A stretch of 8,136 nt of DNA, taken from NCBI GenBank assembly GCA_030066455.1, contig JASJBQ010000218.1, positions 1 through 8,136 of the forward strand. Reading direction: 5' to 3'. Below are positions 1-7,300 of the stretch, piece by piece. The notes under the pieces were generated by a model. The model was given only the letters and a program-made list of their open reading frames with translations. It ran no database searches and was not told the origin of the DNA. Position 1 is the first letter of the stretch; each line of letters starts with the position of its first letter. The position numbers were made by a program, and so were the translations under genes. The DNA is from Desulfobacterales bacterium (GTDB taxonomy: Bacteria; Desulfobacterota; Desulfobacteria; Desulfobacterales; UBA5852).

Positions 1-101
1 CGGAAGGCCGGAAATCCCGCGACACAGCCAGCCTTACTTATCGCTGCTTCCTTCCGGATCTGACGAGGTTCGTAAGCGTCTGTTGCGCGGGGTCCGGCCC
101 C
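1..101 (-). ncRNA. ffs: Signal recognition particle RNA (small bacterial 4.5S type)
   Basis: This is the RNA scaffold of the signal recognition particle. It binds Ffh and helps deliver nascent membrane proteins to the FtsY receptor. On the minus strand, positions 63 to 43 carry the diagnostic apical domain: TCAGATCCGGAAGGAAGCAG, with the GGAA tetraloop and the asymmetric loop that contacts the Ffh M domain. The outer arms pair well. The 5' GGGGCCGGA (101-93) pairs with TCCGGCCTT (about 12-4), and CCCGCGCAACAG (91-80) pairs with CTGTGTCGCGGG (about 28-17). This gives the single long hairpin of the small SRP RNA, without an Alu domain. The 3' end is near position 4 or just outside the window, so the 5' and 3' limits are estimates from base pairing. 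I see no convincing minus-strand promoter directly upstream. Confidence 0.93.
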
Positions 102-127
102 AATGCCCCGTAGAAGGGGTAAGCGCT

Positions 128-152
128 GCCGGGCTTCCGACGGACGTCCGGC
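128..152. repeat. Interrupted inverted repeat upstream of SRP RNA
   Basis: GCCGG (128-132) pairs with CCGGC (148-152). The stem continues with a G-T and a C-G pair, one T/C mismatch, and TCC (136-138) with GGA (142-144) around the three-base loop GAC. It sits about 30 to 50 bases upstream of the inferred SRP RNA 5' end. Its role is unknown, and in GC-rich DNA such a structure can be fortuitous. Confidence 0.35.
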
Positions 153-249
153 TTGGTTGTGGACGGCATTATCGACCAGAACGCTTTGGAATTCAAGCAC
201 TAATCTGGCCGTTTCGCGGCTGGCGGTTCCTCGTGGTGGCTGAATTTTA

Positions 250-276
250 TTGACTTTGAGTGTTTAAACATAGCAT
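250..276 (+). promoter_or_regulatory. Weak candidate sigma-70 type promoter for tilS
   Basis: TTGACT at 250-255 matches five of six bases of the -35 consensus. TAGCAT at 271-276 matches four of six bases of the -10 consensus, but the spacer is only 15 bases. The pair lies in the AT-rich island about 125 bases upstream of tilS. The short spacer makes this tentative, and the true -10 may be another nearby A/T hexamer. Confidence 0.25.
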
Positions 277-301
277 TTATTAGTATTTCAGTGTGTTATC
301 T

Positions 302-320
302 GCCGGAGTCATGCTCCGGC
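302..320. repeat. Perfect 7-bp inverted repeat in the tilS leader
   Basis: GCCGGAG (302-308) is followed by the five-base loop TCATG and its exact complement CTCCGGC (314-320). The hairpin would form in either strand's RNA. On the plus strand it is followed by GGGGCCC and on the minus strand by AGATAAC, so neither side has a U-tract. It lies about 80 bases upstream of the tilS start, between the AT-rich island and the ribosome binding site. It could be a leader structure or an operator-like palindrome. Confidence 0.5.
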
Positions 321-401
321 GGGGCCCTACCGATCGTCACCGCAGGTTTGCGGGCTGCCCCTCGAGCGAGAGTTTGCCGGCCTGCCGAGGAACGATAACC
401 A

Positions 402-1856
402 GTGATCCCGATTGTCGACTTCCACCTGATTGAGAACGACCCGTTGGTCCGGACGGTGCGCGCCACCCTGGCCAGTGAAGCGATGCGTTTGGATGGCGAA
501 GGTGTACTGGTCGGCGTTTCCGGCGGGCGCGATTCGATGGTCCTGCTCGCGGTGCTGGCTGCCTTGGCCGGACCGTTGCGGCTGCAGCGGCTGGGGGTGG
601 CCCATTACCATCACGGGCTGCGCGGCGCCGCCGCCGGCCGGGACGCCGGCCTGGTGGAACAGACGGCGCTGTCGGCGGGTCTTCCTTACTATTATGCCCG
701 GGGGGATGTTGCGGCCCACCGCCGGCGTCGCCGGATGAGCCTGGAAGAAGCGGCCCGTGAATTGCGCTACGCCTTTTTCGAGACGACGGCGCACCGTCAC
801 GGGTTCGGGCATGTCGCCCTGGGCCATCACGCCGATGACAATGCCGAGCTGGTGTTGATGCGGATGCTGCGCGGCAGCGGGCCTCGGGGACTGGCCGGCA
901 TACCGCCGGTGCGACGCCTGGGCGCCACGGGACCGACGGTCATCCGCCCCTTGATCGCAGTCGACCGGGCGGCAATCGATCGCTTTGGCCCGCAATACGG
1001 GTTGGCGAGCGTCGAGGACGAATCCAACCGCAGCCCGCAGTTCACTCGCAACCGCATCCGTCACGACCTGCTGCCCAAACTGCGCGCTGATTACAACCCT
1101 GCCATCGCGGCCGGACTCAACCGGCTTTCGCGTCTGATGCGCGACGAGGAGCGCTGGCTCGAGACGCTGGCGGCGGAAGCGCTGTTGGACGTCCTGGCGG
1201 CTGCCGAGGAAGATGCTTTTTTTCTGGACCATGCCGCGCTGGGCCGCCTCCACCCCGCCTTGCAGCGGCGGGTATTGCGGGCCGCCCTGAAGCGGCTGCG
1301 CGGTGACCTGCGCCGCATCGGGTTCGAGCGGATCGAGGCCGTGCGGCGTCTGGCCGCTTCAAAAAACCCGACGGACGGCGTCGACCTGCCGGGGGGCGTG
1401 CGTGCGGCGCTCGCGGGACATCGGCTGTGCATCGGCTACCGCCGCTCGCCGGACGCGCCGGTCCGGTTCGAATATACCGTCGGCGGCATCGGCATGGTGG
1501 TCATTCAGGAAACCGGGGCGCGCCTGCATTTCACCCGCCTGGCCCCCGCCGATGTCGACCCGGGTCCCGCGGCTGGACAGTCTGTGGCTTATTTTGATAT
1601 GAATCACGTAGGTTTTCCCATGACGATCAGAAATTTCAGACCCGGTGACCGGTTTGCCCCTTTCGGTCTCAAGGGGACCCAGAAACTGAAAAAATTTTTT
1701 ATCGATCATAAAATCCCCCGCGCCCAGAGGCCGCGCTTTCCTCTCCTCGTCAGTCGGGGGGAGATTCTCTGGGTTGCTGGACTGCGGCGCTGCGACGGGG
1801 CCCGTGTCGGCCCGCGAAGCACGGCCATCCTCAAGGTGGAATTGCTGGTTGCCTGA
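402..1856 (+). CDS. tilS: tRNA(Ile)-lysidine synthetase TilS
   Basis: TilS uses ATP and lysine to convert C34 of the CAU-anticodon tRNA-Ile to lysidine, changing both charging and decoding from Met/AUG to Ile/AUA. It is a cytosolic, usually essential enzyme. The 484-residue product has the N-type PP-loop SGGRDS at residues 40-45, the HHADDNAE motif at 142-149 (family usually HHxDDQxE, so Asn replaces Gln at 147), EDESN at 205-209 and RNRIRHDLLP at 216-225. A central helical substrate-binding region follows. The C-terminal TilS domain runs from about 407 to 480, with RNFRPGDRF at 410-418 and KLKKFFIDHKIPR just after. The length fits the family (about 430-480). I chose the GTG at 402 because the usual helix before the PP-loop begins soon after it. 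GAGG at 387-390 is a plausible but slightly distant ribosome binding site. The next in-frame ATG at 483 would remove most of that helix. Confidence 0.96.
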   Translation: MIPIVDFHLIENDPLVRTVRATLASEAMRLDGEGVLVGVSGGRDSMVLLAVLAALAGPLRLQRLGVAHYHHGLRGAAAGRDAGLVEQTALSAGLPYYYARGDVAAHRRRRRMSLEEAARELRYAFFETTAHRHGFGHVALGHHADDNAELVLMRMLRGSGPRGLAGIPPVRRLGATGPTVIRPLIAVDRAAIDRFGPQYGLASVEDESNRSPQFTRNRIRHDLLPKLRADYNPAIAAGLNRLSRLMRDEERWLETLAAEALLDVLAAAEEDAFFLDHAALGRLHPALQRRVLRAALKRLRGDLRRIGFERIEAVRRLAASKNPTDGVDLPGGVRAALAGHRLCIGYRRSPDAPVRFEYTVGGIGMVVIQETGARLHFTRLAPADVDPGPAAGQSVAYFDMNHVGFPMTIRNFRPGDRFAPFGLKGTQKLKKFFIDHKIPRAQRPRFPLLVSRGEILWVAGLRRCDGARVGPRSTAILKVELLVA

Positions 1857-1887
1857 GCAGCGGGGATGGTTATTTTTAAGCAAAATT

Positions 1888-1912
1888 TAAAATTGATTAC
1901 TCGGATGGAGGA
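1888..1912 (+). promoter_or_regulatory. ftsH leader: ribosome binding site and possible -10
   Basis: GGAGGA at 1907-1912 lies eight bases before the TTG at 1921 and is the strongest Shine-Dalgarno sequence of the plus-strand cluster. It is what decides the non-ATG start of ftsH. Bases 1871-1900 are about 13% GC, in sharp contrast to the flanking genes. They include TAAAAT at 1888-1893, five of six bases of a -10 box, but I find no good -35 at the right distance. An ftsH promoter here is possible but not demonstrated; the ribosome binding site is much more secure. Confidence 0.5.
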
Positions 1913-1920
1913 TTGCGCAT

Positions 1921-3876
1921 TTGAACCCCTTTTATAAAAACCTTTCGCTCTGGATCGTTATCACGCTGATGTTCGTCATGCTCTACCAGATATTCAGCGA
2001 GCAGCAGATGTCCGAAACCCAGGTTTCGTACTCGGAACTGATGGCCATGGTGGAGGACGAGCGTGTGGAGGAAGTGGTCATCCAGGGCCAGGAACTGCAG
2101 GTCAAAGACATCCAGGGCGGCCGCTTCATCGTTTACGCCCCCCAGGATCCGGAATTGATACCGACGTTGCGAGGCAAGGGTATCCGCATCGGCGCCAAAC
2201 CGCCGCCTGAAAACCCGTGGTACATGTCGGTGCTCATGTCCTGGCTGCCGATGATCGTCCTGATCGGCGTCTGGATATTTTTCATGCGCCAGATGCAGTC
2301 CGGCGGCGGCAAGGCCATGTCTTTCGGCAAAAGCCGGGCCCGCCTGCTCTCCGATCAACACGCCAAGGTCACCTTCGAAGACGTGGCCGGCATCGACGAG
2401 GCCAAGGAAGAGCTTGGCGAGATCGTCGAATTTCTGCGCGATCCCAAAAAATTCACCCGCCTGGGGGGCCGCATCCCCAAGGGGGTGCTGCTCATGGGAC
2501 CACCCGGCACGGGTAAAACCCTTCTGGCACGGGCCATTGCCGGCGAAGCCGGCGTGCCCTTCTTTTCGATCAGCGGCTCCGATTTTGTCGAGATGTTCGT
2601 GGGTGTCGGCGCCTCGCGGGTGCGCGACCTCTTCGTGCAGGGCAAGAAAAATGCGCCCTGCATCATCTTTATCGACGAAATCGACGCCGTGGGACGGCAC
2701 CGCGGCGCCGGGCTGGGCGGGGGACACGACGAGCGCGAACAGACCCTGAACCAGCTCCTGGTGGAAATGGACGGATTCGAGTCCAACGAGGGCGTCATTC
2801 TGATCTCGGCCACCAACCGCCCGGACGTCCTCGATCCGGCCCTGCTGCGGCCCGGGCGCTTCGACCGCCAGGTGGTGGTGTCCCTGCCGGACATCAAGGG
2901 GCGCGAGAAGATTCTGCGGGTGCACATGAAAAAAACCCCGGTGGGGCCGGACGTGAAACCGGTCATGCTGGCCAAGGGAACACCCGGTTTCTCGGGCGCG
3001 GACCTGGAGAACCTTGTCAACGAGGCGGCCCTGCTGGCGGCCAAACGAGACAAGGAGCACGTCGAAATGCTGGATTTCGAGGAGGCCAAGGACAAGGTCT
3101 ACATGGGGCTGGAGCGCAAGTCCAAGGTCATTTCGGACGAGGACAAGAAAACCACGGCCTACCACGAGGCCGGCCACGCCCTGGTGGCCCGCTTCCTGCC
3201 GCATACCGACGCGGTCAACAAGGTTACCATCATTCCCCGCGGGCGGGCGGCCGGCGTCACATGGTTCCTGCCGGAGGAGCGCGACTTCAAATACAAGGAC
3301 CAGCTGCAGAGCGAGCTTTCGGTGGCCTACGGTGGCCGCATTGCCGAGGAACTGGTCTTCGACCGCATCAGCACCGGGGCCTCGAACGATATCAAGCAGG
3401 CCACCGGTCTGGCCGAGCGCATGGTGCGCTCCTGGGGCATGAGCGACCTGGGACCGCTCTCCTACGCCAAGGGCGAGGAGCAGATCTTTCTGGGGCGCGA
3501 GATCGCTCAGCAGCGCGACTATTCCGAGGACACGGCACGGCGCATCGACGCCGAGGTCACCAAGCTGATTTCCACGGCCTACGAGCGCGCCAAACAGGTC
3601 CTGGGCGAGAATATGGACGTCCTGCACCGGCTCTCTGAAGTGCTGCTCGAGCAGGAGACCGTCCTGGGCGACGAACTGGACAGGATCATTCTCGAGCTGC
3701 GGCCCGATTTCGACTTTCCCTCCAAACACGAGCATCGATCGACGACCGAAGACGAAGACGCCGAACCCGAGAAAACCGCTGCCGCCGAAGCGGCCCCGGA
3801 AGCGACACCCCCCGAAGACGCGGATGCCGCCGGAGATTCGGAAAATGACGACCCGGGCGAGCCGCCCCGGGATTAA
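1921..3876 (+). CDS. ftsH: ATP-dependent zinc metalloprotease FtsH
   Basis: FtsH is a hexameric inner-membrane AAA+ protease that extracts and degrades misfolded membrane proteins and short-lived cytosolic regulators. The 651-residue product has a first membrane segment at about 8-25, a periplasmic domain at about 28-100 and a second membrane segment at about 103-122. The AAA+ module has Walker A GPPGTGKT at 193-200, pore motif FVG at 226-228, Walker B with IDEID at 251-255, and a second region of homology at about 295-316 with arginines 310 and 313. The protease domain has the zinc motif HEAGH at 415-419; the third ligand is probably Asp490 in TGASNDIKQ. The start is TTG at 1921, supported by GGAGGA eight bases upstream and by the family-typical N-terminus [11 protein letters not shown]. 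The last 45 or so residues are a low-complexity Ala/Pro/Asp/Glu tail with 17 acidic residues, as in many FtsH proteins. All catalytic residues are present. Confidence 0.98.
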   Translation: MNPFYKNLSLWIVITLMFVMLYQIFSEQQMSETQVSYSELMAMVEDERVEEVVIQGQELQVKDIQGGRFIVYAPQDPELIPTLRGKGIRIGAKPPPENPWYMSVLMSWLPMIVLIGVWIFFMRQMQSGGGKAMSFGKSRARLLSDQHAKVTFEDVAGIDEAKEELGEIVEFLRDPKKFTRLGGRIPKGVLLMGPPGTGKTLLARAIAGEAGVPFFSISGSDFVEMFVGVGASRVRDLFVQGKKNAPCIIFIDEIDAVGRHRGAGLGGGHDEREQTLNQLLVEMDGFESNEGVILISATNRPDVLDPALLRPGRFDRQVVVSLPDIKGREKILRVHMKKTPVGPDVKPVMLAKGTPGFSGADLENLVNEAALLAAKRDKEHVEMLDFEEAKDKVYMGLERKSKVISDEDKKTTAYHEAGHALVARFLPHTDAVNKVTIIPRGRAAGVTWFLPEERDFKYKDQLQSELSVAYGGRIAEELVFDRISTGASNDIKQATGLAERMVRSWGMSDLGPLSYAKGEEQIFLGREIAQQRDYSEDTARRIDAEVTKLISTAYERAKQVLGENMDVLHRLSEVLLEQETVLGDELDRIILELRPDFDFPSKHEHRSTTEDEDAEPEKTAAAEAAPEATPPEDADAAGDSENDDPGEPPRD

Positions 3877-4759
3877 CAACGGAATGGCGAATCAGGTCTA
3901 CGAATTGTCCTGGGGCGATCATCGCCTGGTGCTCGGCCGGCGCACCTGCGTCATGGGAATCGTCAACATCACGCCGGATTCCTTCTCCGACGGCGGGCGC
4001 TTCTTCGACACCCCGGCGGCGGTGGACCACGGCCTTGCCTTGGCGGCGGCCGGGGCCGATATCATCGATATCGGCGGGGAGTCCACCCGGCCCTTCTCCG
4101 ATCCCGTGGCCGCGGACGAGGAAATCCGCCGCGTCGTCCCGGTGATCGCAGCCCTGGCCGAGCGCGTCTCGGTGCCCATCTCCATCGACACGACCAAATC
4201 CGAGGTGGCCCGCCAGGCCCTGGCGGCCGGTGCCGCCATCATCAACGATGTGAGCGCCCTGCGGATCGACCCGGCCATGGGCCCCCTGGTGGCAGCGGCC
4301 GGCGTGCCCGTCATCCTGATGCATATGCTGGGTACGCCCAAATCCATGCAGGTCAAACCGGAATACCGGGACGTGGCGGGAGAGGTCCACGCTTTTCTGG
4401 CGGACGCCATCACCCGCGCTGAAACCCAGGGCATCGATCGCAAGCGCATCATGATCGATCCGGGTATCGGTTTCGGCAAGACCTTCGATCACAATCTGCT
4501 GCTGCTGCGCCGGCTGGCGGTCTTCCAGGACCTGGGTGTGCCTCTGCTGGTGGGGGCCTCCCGCAAGGCCTTTATCCGCAACCTGCTCAAGCCGGAGGAC
4601 GTCAAGGACATCCCGGCCGATTTGCCGGCCGTCGAGGCCGGCTCCTCTGCCGCCGCGGTTGCGGCGGTGCTGAACGGCGCCCACATCGTGCGCGTGCACG
4701 ACGTGGCCAATGCGCGGGCCGCGCTGACGGTGGCCGACGCCATCCGCTCTGCTTCCTGA
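3845..4759 (+). CDS. folP: Dihydropteroate synthase FolP
   Basis: FolP condenses 6-hydroxymethyl-dihydropterin pyrophosphate with p-aminobenzoate to give dihydropteroate, a step of folate synthesis and the sulfonamide target. The TIM-barrel motifs appear in order, numbered from the 3845 start (304 residues): [15 protein letters not shown] at 37-51, DIGGESTRP at 75-83, SIDTTK at 113-118, INDVSALR at 133-140, [11 protein letters not shown] at 159-169, DPGIGFGK at 205-212, GASRKAFI at 237-244 and RVHDV at 283-287. I prefer the ATG at 3845 because GGAG at 3832-3835 lies nine bases before it. That start overlaps the end of ftsH by 32 bases and suggests translational coupling. Alternatives are the ATG at 3884, just after the ftsH stop, which fits the usual short N-terminus but lacks a clear ribosome binding site, and the ATG at 3824. 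The product is certain; the first 13 residues are not. Confidence 0.96.
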   Translation: MTTRASRPGINNGMANQVYELSWGDHRLVLGRRTCVMGIVNITPDSFSDGGRFFDTPAAVDHGLALAAAGADIIDIGGESTRPFSDPVAADEEIRRVVPVIAALAERVSVPISIDTTKSEVARQALAAGAAIINDVSALRIDPAMGPLVAAAGVPVILMHMLGTPKSMQVKPEYRDVAGEVHAFLADAITRAETQGIDRKRIMIDPGIGFGKTFDHNLLLLRRLAVFQDLGVPLLVGASRKAFIRNLLKPEDVKDIPADLPAVEAGSSAAAVAAVLNGAHIVRVHDVANARAALTVADAIRSAS

Positions 4760-4789
4760 AACCCGCTTGCACAGGAAACCGATACGCCA

Positions 4790-5569
4790 ATGATTTTCGT
4801 CATCGACGTGGGCAACACCAACACGGTCATGGGCGTCTACGAGGGCGCAAAGCTCATTCAATCCTGGCGCGTGCGCACCGAGCGCAATGCCACCGAGGAC
4901 GAATTCCACGTCCTGGCCTCCAATCTTTTCGCCATGCACGCCATCGATACCGGCGCCTTTTCCAAGACGGTCATTTCCTGCGTCGTGCCGCCCATGATGA
5001 CCATTCTGGACGCCTTCTGCCGAAAATACCTCGGGCAGGCCCCGATCTGGGTCGACCCGCGCAACTGCGCGGCCATGCCGATTCTCTACGACAATCCGGC
5101 CGAGGTCGGCGCCGACCGCATCGTCAACGCCGTGGGGGCCTACGAAAGATACCGCACCAGCATGATCATCATCGACTTTGGCACGGCCACCACCTTCGAT
5201 GCCATATCGGCCCGGGGGGAGTATATGGGTGGGGCCATCAGCCCGGGCATCCAGATCGCCTCCGAGGCCCTTTTCCAGAAGGCCTCCAAACTGCCCCGGG
5301 TGGATATTCTCAAGCCACCCGATGAGGTGATCGGCAAGGATACGACCAGCTCGATCAAGGCCGGCATCATTTACGGTTATGCCGGCCTGGTGGACGGGAT
5401 GGTCCGGCGGATGGCGCGTGAAATCGGCGGGACGCCGAAAGTAATCGCCACCGGCGGGCTGGCACCGCTCATGAAGGACGTGTCCGAAACCATCCAACAT
5501 GTCGAGTTGGACCTCACCCTGGAAGGTTTGCGCATCATCAGCGAGGCGGCCGATGCCGCGGCGCTGTGA
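4790..5569 (+). CDS. coaX: Type III pantothenate kinase CoaX
   Basis: CoaX phosphorylates pantothenate with ATP, the first committed step of coenzyme A synthesis. Type III enzymes belong to the ASKHA fold, need a monovalent cation and, as a family, are not feedback-inhibited by CoA. The 259-residue product has the N-terminal phosphate motif DVGNTNT at 6-12, GADR at 107-110 with the probable catalytic base Asp109, DFGTATTFD at 129-137, and GGAISPG at 147-153. A second ASKHA glycine-rich segment, ATGGLA, lies near the C-terminus. The length matches the family (about 250-260). The ATG at 4790 places DVGNTN right at the N-terminus, as expected. AGGAA at 4773-4777 is a somewhat distant ribosome binding site. 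The gene starts 30 bases after the folP stop and is probably co-transcribed with it. Confidence 0.97.
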   Translation: MIFVIDVGNTNTVMGVYEGAKLIQSWRVRTERNATEDEFHVLASNLFAMHAIDTGAFSKTVISCVVPPMMTILDAFCRKYLGQAPIWVDPRNCAAMPILYDNPAEVGADRIVNAVGAYERYRTSMIIIDFGTATTFDAISARGEYMGGAISPGIQIASEALFQKASKLPRVDILKPPDEVIGKDTTSSIKAGIIYGYAGLVDGMVRRMAREIGGTPKVIATGGLAPLMKDVSETIQHVELDLTLEGLRIISEAADAAAL

Positions 5570-6119
5570 ATGGGTGACCGCCGACCCGCTGTATGTCGCC
5601 TATCACGACAACGAGTGGGGGCGGGCGGTCCACGACGATCGGCGCCTGTTCGAGTTCCTGATCCTGGAAGGGGTCCAGGCGGGCTTGAGCTGGCTGACGG
5701 TCTTGAAGAAGCGCGCGAACTACCGCGTGGCGCTGGAGGGATTCGATCCCGTCCGGGTGGCGGCCTACGGCCCCCGCCAAATCGAGGCCCTGCTCAAGGA
5801 CCCGGGGCTGATCCGCAACCGGCTCAAAATGAATGCGGCGGTCGCCAATGCCCGCGCCTTCCTGGAGGTCCAGTCGGCGTTCGGAACTTTTGACCGCTAC
5901 GTCTGGCAGTTTGTCGACGGACGGCCTGTGCGCAACCGCTGGCGCACGACGGCCGCGATTCCCGCCTGGACCCCCCGGTCCGAAGCCATGAGCCGAGATC
6001 TGAAAAAACGGGGATTCCGATTTGTGGGCCCCACCATCTGCTACGCCTTCATGCAGGCCACCGGCATGGTCAACGACCATATCGTCGACTGTTTCTGCTA
6101 TCGCGCCATCGACGGCTGA
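5553..6119 (+). CDS. tag: DNA-3-methyladenine glycosylase I (Tag)
   Basis: Tag excises 3-methyladenine (and 3-methylguanine) from alkylated DNA, starting base-excision repair. The 188-residue product matches the E. coli enzyme (187) in length and key residues. The zinc-snap ligands are Cys5, His18, His176 and Cys180. Tyr17, Glu39 and Trp47 correspond to the base-pocket residues Tyr16, Glu38 and Trp46 of E. coli. The family signature YHDNEWG is at 17-23 and ends the N-terminal block. I chose the ATG at 5553 because GAGG at 5543-5546 lies six bases upstream and because it puts the first zinc cysteine at position 5. The longer reading from 5499 adds 18 residues in a coaX-overlapping frame, without family support. 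The start overlaps the coaX end by 17 bases, so it is likely translationally coupled. The gene ends 24 bases from the convergent MBL-fold gene, and I see no clear terminator between them. Confidence 0.96.
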   Translation: MPRRCEWVTADPLYVAYHDNEWGRAVHDDRRLFEFLILEGVQAGLSWLTVLKKRANYRVALEGFDPVRVAAYGPRQIEALLKDPGLIRNRLKMNAAVANARAFLEVQSAFGTFDRYVWQFVDGRPVRNRWRTTAAIPAWTPRSEAMSRDLKKRGFRFVGPTICYAFMQATGMVNDHIVDCFCYRAIDG

Positions 6120-6143
6120 AGTCCCGCCGCTCACGTTCCCGTA

Positions 6144-7085
6144 TTATTGCCGGCCGCCGCGCTCCGCGAAAGTCCCCAGAAACCCACGCAGACTGTTTTT
6201 TATAAATCCGGTTTCGCGCCGCTGCACGGCCATGGGCAGCTGGGCGAGGCCCTGCAGGCCGGGGTCTTCCCGCAGAAGCCGCTGCAGACAGGCGGATTCC
6301 AGGTGCTCCGCGGATTGCTGCGACGCCTCGTCGGCGACGATGGCCTGCCAGTGCAACAGCTGGTCGCGGTGGGCCCGTAACCGGGCGGGCGCATCGTCGC
6401 GCAGGCCGATGTGGCTGTAGGCGATCCTGCCGGGACCCAGGGCGAGAAGGGCGTCGATGCTGCGCAGGGCGGTTTCCGGCCGAAATCGCGGCGGCGTGGC
6501 CGGGCGCATGAAATCCTTTCCCGTGGCGACCGCCAGGCAGACGCCGCCGGCTTCGCCGGCAAAAAGCAAATCGTCCAAACGATAGCTCACATGATGGGGG
6601 GCGTGCCCGGGCGTGAGAATGGCCTCGATCACGGGATGGTTCAAGTCCTCGGCGGCTGCCAGGCGTTCCTCGGCAACGGCCGTGATGGAACCGTAGCGCT
6701 CGGCGGTTGTGCCCAGAGTCTTGAGGCTGCCGGCCCAAAGTCGGGTCGGGTCCACCAAATGGGGAATTCCCCGCGAATGCACGATGACCCGGGCTTCCGG
6801 AAAGGCCGCCGTGATTTCACCCAATCCGCCGGCGTGGTCGATATGGATGTGGGTCAGCAGGATATAGTCGATCCGCCGGGCGCCGATCCGCGCCAGCGCG
6901 TCCAGCAATTGCGGCGCGGTGGCGCTCGGTCCCGTGTCCACGAGGACCCGCGGCGGTCCTGTGTACAGCCAGATGCCCAGAAAATTGTCGAAACCGTCGA
7001 TCCGGGGCTGCAGCGTGATCAGGTACAGCCGAGGGGCGGGCTGGTCGATGGCGCTCGGGTGCTTCAAGGCGTTCTTGCTGGGCAT
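6144..7085 (-). CDS. Metallo-beta-lactamase-fold hydrolase
   Basis: This is a 313-residue MBL-superfamily protein, probably a cytosolic hydrolase; the substrate cannot be told from sequence. It has the core strand VLVDTGP at about 47-53, the signature THIHIDHAGG at 78-87 (HxHxDH ligands His79, His81, Asp83, His84), His161 in TPGHAPHH, and His225 in YSHIG. The usual bridging Asp of motif 4 is Glu178, in LLFAGEAG. A long helical C-terminal part (about 205-313) resembles the dimer or substrate-binding extensions of glyoxalase II-like and multidrug-type MBL proteins. No signal peptide is seen. I list the ATG at 7085, although it lacks a Shine-Dalgarno sequence. An in-frame TTG at 7142 overlaps the stop of the upstream small ORF as TTGA and would add 19 residues. 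It is the last gene of a three-gene minus-strand run. Confidence 0.9.
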   Translation of the reverse strand: MPSKNALKHPSAIDQPAPRLYLITLQPRIDGFDNFLGIWLYTGPPRVLVDTGPSATAPQLLDALARIGARRIDYILLTHIHIDHAGGLGEITAAFPEARVIVHSRGIPHLVDPTRLWAGSLKTLGTTAERYGSITAVAEERLAAAEDLNHPVIEAILTPGHAPHHVSYRLDDLLFAGEAGGVCLAVATGKDFMRPATPPRFRPETALRSIDALLALGPGRIAYSHIGLRDDAPARLRAHRDQLLHWQAIVADEASQQSAEHLESACLQRLLREDPGLQGLAQLPMAVQRRETGFIKNSLRGFLGTFAERGGRQ

Positions 7086-7138
7086 GGCGGTGTCGGGCGC
7101 TCGGAAACCGGTGGGCGAGGCACGCCTGCACCCAAAGG

Positions 7139-7294
7139 TCAACCGAAGCGTTCTTCTTCGAGGCGGCGGATTTCCGCTTCCAGTGCGTGGCGTTCCTCGT
7201 CGGGAAGATCCTCGCGGCGCAGCCGTTCATGTAAGGCGACCAGAATCATTTCCTGGCGGTATTCACGGCATCCATATGGCGCGGCGGGGTCCAT
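7139..7294 (-). CDS. Small charged helical protein, 51 residues
   Basis: I do not recognise a named family. The ORF starts at ATG 7294, six bases after the stop of the zinc-ribbon gene. AGGA four bases before the ATG gives a good ribosome binding site. The product begins MDPAAPYGCREYRQEM and ends RRLEEERFG. Two amphipathic helices rich in Arg and Glu (about residues 10-28 and 31-48), separated by LPDE, suggest a helical hairpin or coiled coil. There is one cysteine (Cys9). Codon choice is GC-rich at third positions like the neighbouring genes, which together with the tight spacing argues for a real gene. The stop TGA (7141-7139) overlaps a TTG that could start the MBL protein. Compact proteins of this shape occur as hypotheticals in delta-type genomes (recollection, not checked). 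It may be a small regulator or partner of its operon neighbours, but no function is shown. Confidence 0.72.
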   Translation of the reverse strand: MDPAAPYGCREYRQEMILVALHERLRREDLPDEERHALEAEIRRLEEERFG

Positions 7295-7300
7295 CGGATC

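Larger units (their letters stand above)
102..401. other. Divergent intergenic region between SRP RNA and tilS
   Basis: I see no credible gene in this stretch. It must hold the promoter of the minus-strand SRP RNA and probably that of plus-strand tilS. Most of it is GC-rich, but 241-300 is only 25% GC (15 of 60 bases), which marks a likely promoter or protein-binding region. Three inverted repeats are visible: CCCC/GGGG around a six-base loop at 106-119, an interrupted hairpin at 128-152, and a perfect seven-base stem at 302-320. None is followed by a run of T, so none looks like a classical intrinsic terminator. Confidence 0.7.

Noticed and set aside
106..119. CCCC/GGGG hairpin just upstream of the SRP RNA as a terminator or regulatory element
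   Set aside because: The stem is only four base pairs, no T-tract follows on either strand, and such short G/C repeats are common in this composition.
1897..3879. A 660-codon open frame antisense to the whole of ftsH
   Set aside because: It mirrors ftsH exactly, its translation is low-complexity (Gly, His, Asp, Val-rich) and matches no family I know. Long antisense frames are expected opposite GC-rich genes with strong third-position bias.
3686..5500. A 604-codon open frame antisense to folP and coaX
   Set aside because: It spans the ends of several certain genes on the other strand and its product is His/Gly/Asp-rich without domains. It is an artefact of GC-rich codon bias.
5499..5552. An 18-residue N-terminal extension of Tag
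   Set aside because: It lies entirely within coaX coding sequence, has no family counterpart, and the ATG at 5553 has a good ribosome binding site and the correct zinc-cysteine spacing.
6120..6143. Bidirectional terminator between convergent tag and the MBL gene
   Set aside because: The 24-base gap contains no stem with a T-run on either strand.
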